Assembly: GCA_015257445.1 (NCBI GenBank)
Contig: JABZKE010000001.1
Coordinates: 1 to 17,848, forward strand
Origin: Nanosynbacter sp.
GTDB taxonomy: Bacteria > Patescibacteriota > Saccharimonadia > Saccharimonadales > Saccharimonadaceae
Direction of reading: 5' to 3'
Length of the DNA stretch: 17,848 nt
Made by a program: the position numbers and the translations under genes. Below are positions 8,085-15,390 of the stretch, one piece after another (positions within the stretch are counted from its first letter, which is position 1; each line of letters begins with the position of its first letter). The notes under the pieces are model-generated. The model saw nothing but the letters and a program-made list of their open reading frames with translations, did no database searches and was not told where the DNA came from.

Positions 8085-9620
8085 ATGAACGAAGATAAAA
8101 GTAATTATGAGCCAAAAGACTCAACCGAATTAGAAGAAGTAAAAAACATGTCTGAATCAGAAGATCTCGAATCTACCGATTCATCTGTGAGTTCAACCGA
8201 AGAGTCAGAAACTACCGACACCTCAGAACAGTCCGAAACTTCAGAACGATCCAAAAACGAAGTTGAAGTTGAAGCCGAAACAGATTCCGAGGCCGAAGAC
8301 GAATCTGAAGCTGAAGATAAATCTGAATCTAAAACCGAATCTAAAGATGAATTGGAAACTGAATCTAAAGACGAAGTAGAAACCACCGACCAAAATAATT
8401 CTGACGATGACGCAAAAGCCGAAGAGTCTACGGAATCGAAAAACGAAAAGAAATCTAAAACCAAAACTGGCAAAAATCATTTTGCTACCTTCGCTAGTCT
8501 CGTAGCCATCGCCTTATCAGGCACCGCGCTTTATTATGCTTACAACCATCCTACTACTTCAATTTTCCACAGTAGTAATTCGGCCAACAATAACGCCGCT
8601 ACCTTTGCCGAAGGTTCAATTTCTGAAATTGCCAATTCCGTCTCGAAAAGTGTAGTTTCGATCATCACCAACACTAGCACCACCGGTTCTTTCTTTACCG
8701 GTCAAGTTTCCCAGGCTGCCGGTACCGGCTTTATCATCAGTAGCGATGGTTATATCGCCACCAATAAGCACGTCGTTGCTAATGCTACCAAAATTGGCGT
8801 CATCCTCGACGATGGCTCGACTTATGAAGGTGTCGAACTTATCGGCACCGACCCAATCAATGACTTTGCTATTATCAAGATTAAAGACGTCAAAGATCTT
8901 ACGCCAATCAAAATTGGAGACAGCAAAACCACTAACATCGGCCAGCAAGTTGTAGCTATCGGTAATGCGCTTGGTACCTACCAAAACTCCGTGACCTCCG
9001 GCATCATCTCTGGTAAAGGTCGTAGTCTCACCGCCTCCGATTCTTCTCGCACCACCTATGAAACCCTTTCCGATATGATTCAAACCGATGCCGCTATTAA
9101 TGGCGGTAACTCTGGTGGACCACTGGTTAATGCTGCTGGCGAAGTAATTGGCATTAACACCGCCTATGCTAGCCAAGGAAATAACGTTGGCTTCGCTATC
9201 CCTATCAATAGCGTCAAGGGAATTATGGCTGGCGTCCTCAAAGATGGTAAATTCGAACGCGCCGTATTAGGTGTCCGCTACCAAACCATCACCCCGCTTA
9301 TTGCCAAAGAAAAGAAACTTGATGTTACGGCTGGTGCCTACGTCAAAGGCTCAAACAATGCTTCCGCCGTCATTAAGGGTAGTGCTGGCGACAAGGCTGG
9401 TATCAAAGATGGCGACATTATTACTGCCGTTAATGGCACCAAAATCGGCACTGCCGGCTCTCTTGGTAGCTTAATTGGTGAATACGCCGTCGGTAATACG
9501 GTCAAACTCGAAGTCTATCGTGACAAAAAATACATTCAACTTGAAGTTAAACTTGAAGCTTATGACGCCGATAGCGCCAAAGTTACCACCAACAAAAAGT
9601 CTGACGACGACGAAGAATAA
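8085..9620 (+). CDS. htrA: HtrA/DegP-like membrane-anchored serine protease with PDZ domain
   Basis: A 511-residue protein in three parts. Residues 1-120 are low-complexity and dominated by Ser, Glu, Asp and Thr; a Lys-rich patch (121-130) precedes one membrane segment (about 132-152), so the acidic tail should be cytoplasmic. The trypsin-like domain (about 175-375) has the full triad: His229 in ATNKHVV, Asp260 in NDFAII and Ser343 in GGNSGGPLV. A PDZ domain (about 388-495) follows, with GDKAGIKDGDIITAVNG. HtrA proteases degrade or refold damaged proteins outside the membrane. The acidic tail is much longer than in typical HtrA. A very strong Shine-Dalgarno (AAGGAGGT) precedes the ATG, unlike the two genes upstream. 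A strong terminator follows at once. Confidence 0.94.
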   Translation: MNEDKSNYEPKDSTELEEVKNMSESEDLESTDSSVSSTEESETTDTSEQSETSERSKNEVEVEAETDSEAEDESEAEDKSESKTESKDELETESKDEVETTDQNNSDDDAKAEESTESKNEKKSKTKTGKNHFATFASLVAIALSGTALYYAYNHPTTSIFHSSNSANNNAATFAEGSISEIANSVSKSVVSIITNTSTTGSFFTGQVSQAAGTGFIISSDGYIATNKHVVANATKIGVILDDGSTYEGVELIGTDPINDFAIIKIKDVKDLTPIKIGDSKTTNIGQQVVAIGNALGTYQNSVTSGIISGKGRSLTASDSSRTTYETLSDMIQTDAAINGGNSGGPLVNAAGEVIGINTAYASQGNNVGFAIPINSVKGIMAGVLKDGKFERAVLGVRYQTITPLIAKEKKLDVTAGAYVKGSNNASAVIKGSAGDKAGIKDGDIITAVNGTKIGTAGSLGSLIGEYAVGNTVKLEVYRDKKYIQLEVKLEAYDADSAKVTTNKKSDDDEE

Positions 9621-9625
9621 AATCA

Positions 9626-9652
9626 AAAAATAACCCTCCGGGGTTATTTTTT
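9626..9652. terminator. bidirectional intrinsic terminator with a UNCG tetraloop
   Basis: AAAAATAACCC (9626-9636) pairs with GGGTTATTTTT (9641-9651) around a TCCG loop, which closes as C(UCCG)G, a stable UNCG-type tetraloop in RNA. T- and A-tracts on both sides let it serve htrA on plus and prmC on minus. Confidence 0.88.
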
Positions 9653-9681
9653 CTAGGACTATTTTTCCTAGGATTATTTTT
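9637..9681. repeat. three tandem degenerate 15-base units
   Basis: Three adjacent 15-base units, TCCGGGGTTATTTTT (9637), TCTAGGACTATTTTT (9652) and CCTAGGATTATTTTT (9667), share a purine-rich core and a T5 end; a worn fourth unit (CCCAGGATTTT) follows at 9685. The first is the right half of the terminator, so the others look like decayed copies of it. Confidence 0.6.
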
Positions 9682-9744
9682 TATCCCAGGATTTTCACCC
9701 ATCATAGATGCTTTATTTATTTTAACTAAAAATTCCACCAAAAA

Positions 9745-10665
9745 TTATTTAAGCTTATCCACCGGATAGAAAAATCCTAAAATTAAATCTTTCTTTAAGC
9801 CTAATTCAAAGCCCAACTTTTCCGCATATTCAATAATTTTTTGTTGCTGGCTCATATCTGATTCTATAATCACATAATTAGTTTCCAGTTCCGCCTGAAT
9901 TTCTGTCTCCGAGAGCTCCTCCGGGTTTTTAATGCTGAAGAAATTTCGCTTAATCTGATCGAGCAAACGATAAATCTGCGCCAAGCCATCCTTATCCGCA
10001 TAAAGCGCTAGTTTTGGTTCGTACTGCAATTCTGGCGATTGCCACTCCCAAGATTCATCCACGTATGGTAAATTTGCCACAATAATCTCTGGGCGAATCT
10101 TCAAGCGTAAAATCGTCGAAAGAAGGTCTGATTTGTAAAATTTAATATTTTTTACCCCTAATTTATCCCGGTTAATTCGCGCCACCGTCAAAGCATCTTT
10201 CGAAATATCGAGGCCAATCACCTGGCTATTTGCGCATTCCAAAGCTACGGAAAGACCAATGCAGCCCGACCCCGTTCCCACATCTACAATTGTCACCGGC
10301 TTTTTTGAAGTTGTCTGCTCTCCGCTATTAAATTTTCCATCAATGATACGATAATAAAGTTTTCCCGCCAGCTCCGCCGCCAGTTCTGTTTCTGGACGGG
10401 GAATTAAAACATTTTGATTCACCAAAAAAGGTCGCCCCATAAACCATTTCACCCCTAGAATATAGGCCAGTGGCACCTTGTTCGCGCGCAAAGCCACCAT
10501 CTGATCAGCTTTCTTACGCGCTTCATCAGAAATTTTATCCGCCCCGTGAGTTACAAAAAAACTGCGGTCTTGCACATCCATCGAGACCGCCAAAATAATC
10601 TCCGCCTCAGTCGGATTGATAATCTGCTTCGAAACATCCAGCCAGCTTTTTACCGTGGTTGCCAT
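9745..10665 (-). CDS. prmC: peptide chain release factor N5-glutamine methyltransferase
   Basis: A 306-residue SAM-dependent methyltransferase that modifies the GGQ glutamine of release factors. The N-terminal helical domain (1-80) is followed by VLIPRPETE (87-94), SAM motif I VDVGTGSGCIG (127-137), an acidic loop GLDIS (151-155), and the substrate motif NLPYV (198-202). The usual form is NPPY, so Leu199 replaces the first Pro, which leaves the key Asn and Tyr in place. Its start lies 15 bases after the prfA stop with a good AAGGAG site, so enzyme and substrate are encoded in one operon, as in many bacteria. A spacer of about 90 bases separates its stop from the shared terminator. Confidence 0.93.
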   Translation of the reverse strand: MATTVKSWLDVSKQIINPTEAEIILAVSMDVQDRSFFVTHGADKISDEARKKADQMVALRANKVPLAYILGVKWFMGRPFLVNQNVLIPRPETELAAELAGKLYYRIIDGKFNSGEQTTSKKPVTIVDVGTGSGCIGLSVALECANSQVIGLDISKDALTVARINRDKLGVKNIKFYKSDLLSTILRLKIRPEIIVANLPYVDESWEWQSPELQYEPKLALYADKDGLAQIYRLLDQIKRNFFSIKNPEELSETEIQAELETNYVIIESDMSQQQKIIEYAEKLGFELGLKKDLILGFFYPVDKLK

Positions 10666-10680
10666 TTTCTCCTTAAAATT

Positions 10681-11745
10681 CTATTCAGCGATGCCGTTTT
10701 CCGTACGAATTACATCGAGCTCACACTTCTTCAATTCTGAGATAATATCGTCAATATCACCGTCCATTACTGCATTTACATTTGATCTGGAATAATGAAT
10801 GCGATGGTCTGTTACACGATCTTGTGGGAAATTATAAGTACGAATTTTCTCTGAACGATCACCTGTACCAATCAAATTCTTACGTGCCGCCGAAGCATTT
10901 TTCGCCGCCTCCGCACGTTGAATATCGTTTAGGCGTGTACGTAGTACCATCATGGCACGCTCCTTATTTTGACGGAGAGAGCGCTCATCTTGCATTGCCA
11001 CCATAATTCCGGTCGGCAAATGCGTAATACGAATAGCCGAGTTAGTCGTGTTCACTGATTGGCCACCATGTCCACCCGCGTGGAAAATATCTATTCGTAA
11101 ATCTTTTTCATCAATTACAATTTCCGACTCTTCTACCTCTGGTAAGGCCACCACTGTCACCGTAGAAGTATGAATGCGACCTTGCGATTCTGTGACTGGC
11201 ACACGCTGTACACGATGCACGCCACCTTCAAATTTCATCGTCCCGAAAGGAGTGTCTCCGTCCATTTTGAAGACCACTTCTTTTACCCCACCGGTTTCAT
11301 TAAGGCTTTCGTTCATTAGCTCCACCTTAAAACCGTGTTTTTCCGCATAACGCAAATACATGCGGTAAAGCTCAGCCGCAAACAACGAAGCCTCGTCGCC
11401 GCCGGCCCCGGCGCGAATTTCCATAATCACTGGTTTGTCATCATCCGGATCGCGCGGAATTAGCTTATCATCAAGTTGCCTGGTTAAATCAGTGATTTTT
11501 TCGGTAAGTTCCTGAATTTCCAGCTTTGCTATCTCGCCAAGTTCAGGATCTGAAACAATCGCTTCGTCATCCTTAACTTGTTGCTCAGCGCGAGAAATTT
11601 CATTTTTTAAATCCAAAATTGATTCGACCTCTGCCTTCCTCTTCGATTTTGCCGCAAAATCATTCTCGAGGTAAGCCTTCGGATTTTCCAAGAATTGATT
11701 AAGTTGAGTTAATTCCAACTCTAAACTTTTGATTTTTTCGTCCAT
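10681..11745 (-). CDS. prfA: peptide chain release factor 1
   Basis: A 354-residue class I release factor that reads UAA and UAG. The codon-reading tripeptide is PVT (183-185), in the place of the PxT motif of RF1 and not the SPF of RF2. The GGQ motif that triggers peptide release is at 227-229 in FHAGGHGGQSVN. The residue before GGQ is His, where most RF1 proteins have Ala or Pro, and the Arg usually found seven or so residues ahead is also His (222). The N-terminal coiled-coil domain (1-95) is complete. It is the first gene of the prfA-prmC operon, with a TATAAT box nine bases before the ATG and no Shine-Dalgarno, so its leader should be only two or three bases. Confidence 0.95.
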   Translation of the reverse strand: MDEKIKSLELELTQLNQFLENPKAYLENDFAAKSKRKAEVESILDLKNEISRAEQQVKDDEAIVSDPELGEIAKLEIQELTEKITDLTRQLDDKLIPRDPDDDKPVIMEIRAGAGGDEASLFAAELYRMYLRYAEKHGFKVELMNESLNETGGVKEVVFKMDGDTPFGTMKFEGGVHRVQRVPVTESQGRIHTSTVTVVALPEVEESEIVIDEKDLRIDIFHAGGHGGQSVNTTNSAIRITHLPTGIMVAMQDERSLRQNKERAMMVLRTRLNDIQRAEAAKNASAARKNLIGTGDRSEKIRTYNFPQDRVTDHRIHYSRSNVNAVMDGDIDDIISELKKCELDVIRTENGIAE

Positions 11746-11754
11746 ATTAGATTA

Positions 11755-11783
11755 ATTATATAATATCCTTCTCAAGATTCCAA
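11755..11783 (-). promoter_or_regulatory. promoter of prfA-prmC
   Basis: On the minus strand, TTGGAA (11783-11778) and TATAAT (11760-11755) are 17 bases apart. The -10 ends nine bases before the prfA ATG, which predicts a leader of two to three bases. Confidence 0.65.
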
Positions 11784-11818
11784 TCAATAAACCCAACTTC
11801 CAAACCTTATATGCTTAA

Positions 11819-11847
11819 TTGACAAAATAAGCTAATTATGCTACAAT
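11819..11847 (+). promoter_or_regulatory. strong sigma70-type promoter
   Basis: A perfect TTGACA (11819-11824), a 17-base spacer and TACAAT (11842-11847) make this the best promoter in the window. Transcription would start near 11854, giving a leader of about 165 bases ahead of the gene at 12020 and only three or four bases ahead of the upstream ORF at 11858. Confidence 0.82.
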
Positions 11848-11857
11848 ATATACATTT

Positions 11858-11965
11858 ATGGATTTAATCCATCGTACATTAATATCGTTTTCGTTTGTTT
11901 TGTCTAATGCTTGGCAGCGTAGGGTATATAATCTTGTATCTCCTGCGCTGCTAAGCAGCAAATAG
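11858..11965 (+). CDS. possible 35-residue leader peptide (upstream ORF)
   Basis: An ATG lies ten bases after the -10 box, about where transcription begins, and opens a 35-codon frame that ends in TAG at 11963-11965. The product would start MDLIHRTLISFSFVLS and continue through NAWQRRVYNLVSPALL to SSK: a hydrophobic first half and a basic second half. Codons 17-33 coincide with the 50-base hairpin at 11908-11957, so a ribosome reading this frame must melt the hairpin. That arrangement is known from translational attenuators, where a leader peptide controls the gene behind it. Evidence is positional only; I recognise no relative, and the frame could be chance. Confidence 0.45.
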   Translation: MDLIHRTLISFSFVLSNAWQRRVYNLVSPALLSSK

Positions 11966-12012
11966 CCCCTGTTTGTATTGGCCCTCACTGAGTCTTATCA
12001 AAGAAAGGAGAT
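11908..12012 (+). promoter_or_regulatory. structured leader: long hairpin holding an anti-Shine-Dalgarno
   Basis: Bases 11908-11928 pair with 11937-11957: 20 of 21 positions pair, three of them G-U, around an 8-base loop. The right arm holds ATCTCCT (11938-11944), the exact complement of the AGGAGAT ribosome binding site (12006-12012) of the next gene. Two exclusive states follow: hairpin formed and ribosome site free, or hairpin opened and ribosome site paired. No T-tract follows, so control would act on translation. The structure is read directly; the switching is inference. Confidence 0.55.
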
Positions 12013-12019
12013 TTGCGCT

Positions 12020-12667
12020 ATGACAAATCAAACAATTAACGCTAGAAACCTTGTTACTGAATACTTAAGAAACATTGAGTTGCCATCTGACTTTGACTTG
12101 CCATTTCTTGGTACTGAAAACCTTGGAAATCTAGCAGGGTATTATCTGACTAAAGAAACGATGATCGCTTGTGTAACCGGTTCTCCTCAGTCTGAAATGG
12201 ATATTTCTAAAAATGAGTTAAATCAATTAGACCAAGAGCAAGATGAGGCCTTCAATTCCGTCCAGATCATTCTGACAGCCATGAAACAGGCAGAGTCAAA
12301 ACCTCTTTTTGCCACTACTCGCTCTGATCGATGGTTCAATGACGGTGATGAAGTGGTATGTTTTACCCAAGATGACGGCGATGAATCTTTACTAAAAAAG
12401 AATGCTTTTGTTACTGGTAAGGTAGTTGCCGGCTGCAAGCATCACGAAGGCTATGTTTCTGTTCTCGCCAATGAAAAAGTTCACACTGGTGACAATCAGA
12501 GTGGCCACGGACTAAGCTTCGACACACGTGACCCACGTATCATGAAGGTCAGAGATTATAACTACCTCAAGAATCACCCAGATTATCTTAAGATGTGGAT
12601 AACTAGCTATCCCGACCTACTTCAGTTTAATCCTGAACCAATGCTTCAGGCTTTCGCTGAGCAATAA
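12020..12667 (+). CDS. unknown protein behind a structured leader
   Basis: A 215-residue soluble protein that I do not recognise. The start chosen is the ATG at 12020, nine bases after AAAGGAG; an in-frame TTG at 11978 would add 14 residues but has no ribosome site. The N-terminal part (1-90) is mostly helical and acidic. Residues 103-150 look strand-rich, with GDEVVC, AFVTGKVVAG and GYVSVLAN, which might be a small barrel. A Gly/His/Asp-rich turn follows (HTGDNQSGHGLSFDTRDPR), then a helical C-terminus with YLKNHPDYLKMW. There is no signal peptide or membrane segment. It has a strong promoter, a 165-base leader and its own terminator, so it is a single-gene unit with dedicated control. It opens the accessory block. 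Confidence 0.8.
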   Translation: MTNQTINARNLVTEYLRNIELPSDFDLPFLGTENLGNLAGYYLTKETMIACVTGSPQSEMDISKNELNQLDQEQDEAFNSVQIILTAMKQAESKPLFATTRSDRWFNDGDEVVCFTQDDGDESLLKKNAFVTGKVVAGCKHHEGYVSVLANEKVHTGDNQSGHGLSFDTRDPRIMKVRDYNYLKNHPDYLKMWITSYPDLLQFNPEPMLQAFAEQ

Positions 12668-12691
12668 TGGTAATTTAGTGTTAAGAAAAAC

Positions 12692-12728
12692 GAAAATACC
12701 TCCTAATTATAGGGGGTATTTTCTTTTT
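12692..12728. terminator. bidirectional terminator between the unknown gene and fic
   Basis: GAAAATACCTCC (12692-12703) pairs with GGGGGTATTTTC (12712-12723), one pair being G-U, around an 8-base loop. A T-rich run follows on plus and an A-rich run (TTTTC read on minus) precedes it, so both convergent genes can use it. Confidence 0.82.
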
Positions 12729-12733
12729 CCGAT

Positions 12734-13885
12734 TTATTCTTGAGTTTTACTAAGCCAATCAGCCCATGTTATTCCATCGGTTCTTTTATAACTCTCTGGG
12801 TTGCTGAATATGTCGTTAAGTGTTCGTTGACTATCTCGTTGAACTATTTGAAAACCCTCTAAGAAAGTTCTATAATCGTCAGCCGTCCAGCCACTAAAAG
12901 TTTGATGACTTTTTTCATTTGGTGCACCAGTATCCATATCCTTTTTTTCTACTTCTATTGCCATATATTTGTTAGCATCATTAGGATATGTTTTTATGCT
13001 GTCGGATATTACTTCATCAGAAGTCCCTTTGATTTTAAGTATCCTACATAGCGATAATAGGGCGACATCACCATCATGGAAGGCTAAATTGATAGCCTTT
13101 TTTTCTTGAGGTGTTAAATTATTTTCTGCATCATCAGTCAGATACACATCTGGTGTTTCACCAAAGAGTATCTCTATCCTCGAATTCATCTCGTTAATAC
13201 GCGGGTCTATTTTGTCATCTCTAGCCCACTTTTCAGCTAAAATACCGCGAGCTAATTGATATGCCGTCATAGTGGATTGAATACCATGTGCCCTTTCAAA
13301 TTTCCCATGCCCGCTCGATTCATCCACTAAATTTGTCTTATGAACAAAATTCTCTCCGGATAAATTGAAATTAGGGTTATCAAATATCTCGTATACCGCT
13401 CTTGAAGTTCTTCCGTTGCCGTCAGCAAAAAGATGTAAATTATTAACCGTATAATATGCGAGGGTTGCTCTATAATGATTATCTTTTATTCCTTTTAATG
13501 ACTCCGTAATATCATTCAAGATAATCCCCTGAACCTTTCGAGATGGAGCCATATGCTCACCGACTTGTATATTACTCCTTACGCCGCGTTCAGATCTATC
13601 AACCCCACGCAAAATACCATTGAGCGTCATAAGGTATTTATAAGCACCATCACGATTTAACTCCTGTATTCTATTATCAAAAGCTTCCTCATTTTGACGT
13701 AATTCAGTTATCTTTGATAACTCCATTAGTCTCTGAGCTTTCTCACCGTTACTTCGATGTCGAAGCTCATTTTCGTTGGTTTGCTCTATTTTATTACCTG
13801 GAAATGGTATATCCTTAAGAGCATCAAATTTTGCACTCTGATCATTGCTGTTTGACTGTTCGTAATTTTGTACATACTCCGACAT
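12734..13885 (-). CDS. Fic-domain protein (probable AMP transferase)
   Basis: A 383-residue protein with the Fic active-site motif HLFADGNGRTSR (151-162): His151 is the catalytic base, Asp155 binds metal, and the Gly-Asn-Gly-Arg loop holds phosphate. A flap-like segment GVRSNIQVG (101-109) comes before it, as in Fic folds. Fic enzymes usually move AMP from ATP to Ser, Thr or Tyr of target proteins. I find no canonical (S/T)xxxE(G/N) inhibitory helix at either end, so activity may be unrestrained or controlled by a partner. The C-terminal half (165-383) is helical and unassigned. No signal peptide is visible. Codon use is rich in AGG, AGA and ATA, unlike the core genes. It is divergent from the metalloprotease-like gene at 14077. 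Confidence 0.85.
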   Translation of the reverse strand: MSEYVQNYEQSNSNDQSAKFDALKDIPFPGNKIEQTNENELRHRSNGEKAQRLMELSKITELRQNEEAFDNRIQELNRDGAYKYLMTLNGILRGVDRSERGVRSNIQVGEHMAPSRKVQGIILNDITESLKGIKDNHYRATLAYYTVNNLHLFADGNGRTSRAVYEIFDNPNFNLSGENFVHKTNLVDESSGHGKFERAHGIQSTMTAYQLARGILAEKWARDDKIDPRINEMNSRIEILFGETPDVYLTDDAENNLTPQEKKAINLAFHDGDVALLSLCRILKIKGTSDEVISDSIKTYPNDANKYMAIEVEKKDMDTGAPNEKSHQTFSGWTADDYRTFLEGFQIVQRDSQRTLNDIFSNPESYKRTDGITWADWLSKTQE

Positions 13886-13901
13886 AGGATACCTCTTTAT
13901 T

Positions 13902-13917
13902 TATTATTATAATAATA
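13902..13917. repeat. 16-base perfect palindrome over the fic -10 region
   Basis: TATTATTA is followed directly by its reverse complement TAATAATA. The right half supplies the -10 box of fic on minus. It could be an operator, but it is pure A/T and low in complexity, so chance is likely. Confidence 0.3.
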
Positions 13918-13941
13918 CCCCTAGATAGACCCATATGTAAA
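13912..13941 (-). promoter_or_regulatory. promoter of the fic gene
   Basis: On minus, TTTACA (13941-13936), an 18-base spacer and TATTAT (13917-13912). Transcription would begin near 13905, giving a leader of about 20 bases with an AGAGG ribosome site six bases before the ATG. Confidence 0.55.
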
Positions 13942-14061
13942 GTTGACTATATAAGAAACACTGTAGGATGTTATTTCAATTTATAAAATTTCATGGTGGA
14001 GCAAATTTTTACCAGGTATCAACCGTCCAGCATATTGGCATCCAGGGTAAACTTGAAGAAA

Positions 14062-14070
14062 TGCTATAAT
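14062..14070 (+). promoter_or_regulatory. extended -10 promoter inside the annotated 5' end, leaderless
   Basis: TGCTATAAT has the TG extension and a perfect TATAAT (14065-14070). It ends six bases before an in-frame ATG at 14077. The longer frame from 13993 has no ribosome site, so this box supports the later start. Confidence 0.65.
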
Positions 14071-14076
14071 AAAGCT

Positions 14077-15390
14077 ATGGAAACACTTAGGACAAGATCT
14101 TTTGAGGATGACACTAATTTAAATAACGAACAAAAACAACGAGATTTTAGAAAAACTTTTGGACAAAAGGTGGTAGAAATCTTTGAAACCACATCAGCCT
14201 TGGAAGATGAAAATACGAAAAAACAAAAAGAATATATAAAAAGTATTCAAGAGGAGAGGGCACTTCTCAAAACACTCGATTCCGAACAAAGTTACTTTCA
14301 AGATTACATCTTTTATATGGCAATCGAGGGAAATCCAAAGGCAAGCCAATTTATAAAAAATATACCAGGTTTAGATATGAGCAAGCCACTGGTGGCTCAA
14401 TTACTAGAAAAAACCGAGAACGGTTCACAAAAAGTCTCAGATGAAACCCTAGGCAATATCTTAGAATTTTATCAAAGCATTCTAAAGAAAGAAGAGGGCG
14501 TATTCGCAGAAAAAATGGAGAATATGCAGTCTAACTACGAATCTGGCCTAAAAAGCAAAGTCGAATCTGGGAAATTACCCCAAGCATTATATGAGAATTA
14601 TGAAAGAACAAAAACAAAAAATAATGGTTCCATAATTAGTTCAGCTAGATTATTTGATCTAAGACCGGTAATAGAAGATGGGGAAAAGAGATTTGAGCCA
14701 CCATCAGCTGCAGCATACATAGAACATCGTGGAGTCAACAATAAGGGAGAACTAATTGATTCTGGAGATACCAGAAAAATACTTTATAAAAGGTTCTTCT
14801 TGGACCTACAGCAAGAGAATATTCTGGGTTCTTTTGAAAATATGATAAGCCACGAGTTGACACACGTAATTGCTGGAACAGAGTCCTCTTTTAATTTATT
14901 ACCCAGTAAGAGCGGAAGCGTAGATATACCCTCATGGAAAATGGATATTGAGAGCAAGATTACAATGGCTTTCAGGGAAGGTATGACCGAGGCTATAGGC
15001 CAAATGATGATGGATCCTAGCTCGGAAGCCGAAAACCATGACTTACGGTATTATCTCAATAGTAAAACTGGCGCATATCCAGGTGATAGAGAATTTTTAG
15101 CAAAACTAATAGACATAGACGATAGATACAGAAGTGAAAATAAAAATCAGGACGAAGAAGCATCACTAGAAAAGCTTTTTCTAGAAGCATATGCCGAAAC
15201 CGATGGAGATAAATATGTAAATACACTAAGGGATCGACTTTACTTCATTTTCAATAACTGGGAAGACGTCGTGAGAGATGAAGATTTTCCAGATACTCTA
15301 CCAATAAAAGACATGGGTAGAAGTTGGGAAAATGCTTTTGATCTTTATTTAGGCGAATTGCAATTAAAATATGCAAAAATAGAGAGATGA
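14077..15390 (+). CDS. HExxH zinc metalloprotease-like protein
   Basis: A 437-residue soluble protein. Residues 1-190 are helical and charged, probably partly coiled coil (EDENTKKQKEYIKSIQEE). The zinc motif is HELTH (His259, Glu260, His263); 38 residues on, FREGMTEAIGQ offers Glu301 as third ligand, in the style of gluzincins (NEGxTE). No signal peptide or membrane segment is seen. The frame extends back to an ATG at 13993, but that has no ribosome site, while the ATG at 14077 sits six bases after an extended -10 box. Codons AGA, AGG and ATA are frequent, unlike the core genes, which points to transfer. It is the only gene here ending in TGA, backed up by TAA in the next codon. A secreted or injected effector is possible; its substrate is unknown. 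Confidence 0.78.
   Translation: METLRTRSFEDDTNLNNEQKQRDFRKTFGQKVVEIFETTSALEDENTKKQKEYIKSIQEERALLKTLDSEQSYFQDYIFYMAIEGNPKASQFIKNIPGLDMSKPLVAQLLEKTENGSQKVSDETLGNILEFYQSILKKEEGVFAEKMENMQSNYESGLKSKVESGKLPQALYENYERTKTKNNGSIISSARLFDLRPVIEDGEKRFEPPSAAAYIEHRGVNNKGELIDSGDTRKILYKRFFLDLQQENILGSFENMISHELTHVIAGTESSFNLLPSKSGSVDIPSWKMDIESKITMAFREGMTEAIGQMMMDPSSEAENHDLRYYLNSKTGAYPGDREFLAKLIDIDDRYRSENKNQDEEASLEKLFLEAYAETDGDKYVNTLRDRLYFIFNNWEDVVRDEDFPDTLPIKDMGRSWENAFDLYLGELQLKYAKIER

Noticed and set aside
8105..8480. Open frames antisense to the acidic tail of htrA
   Set aside because: They come from low-complexity Ser/Glu codons read backwards; the products are Phe/Arg or Ser/Asp runs with no start signal.
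11908..11965. Hairpin as an intrinsic transcription terminator, or the region as a known small RNA (6S, tmRNA)
   Set aside because: No T-tract follows the stem, and the sequence does not match the conserved parts of those RNAs.
11978..12019. 14-residue extension of the unknown protein from a TTG
   Set aside because: The strong AAAGGAG site lies inside this stretch and points to the ATG at 12020.
13993..14076. 28-residue N-terminal extension of the protease-like protein
   Set aside because: There is no ribosome site before 13993, and an extended -10 box lies inside this stretch six bases before the later ATG.
10681..15390. Use of UGA as a glycine codon (code 25)
   Set aside because: All recognised genes are full length with no internal TGA, which would be frequent under that code.
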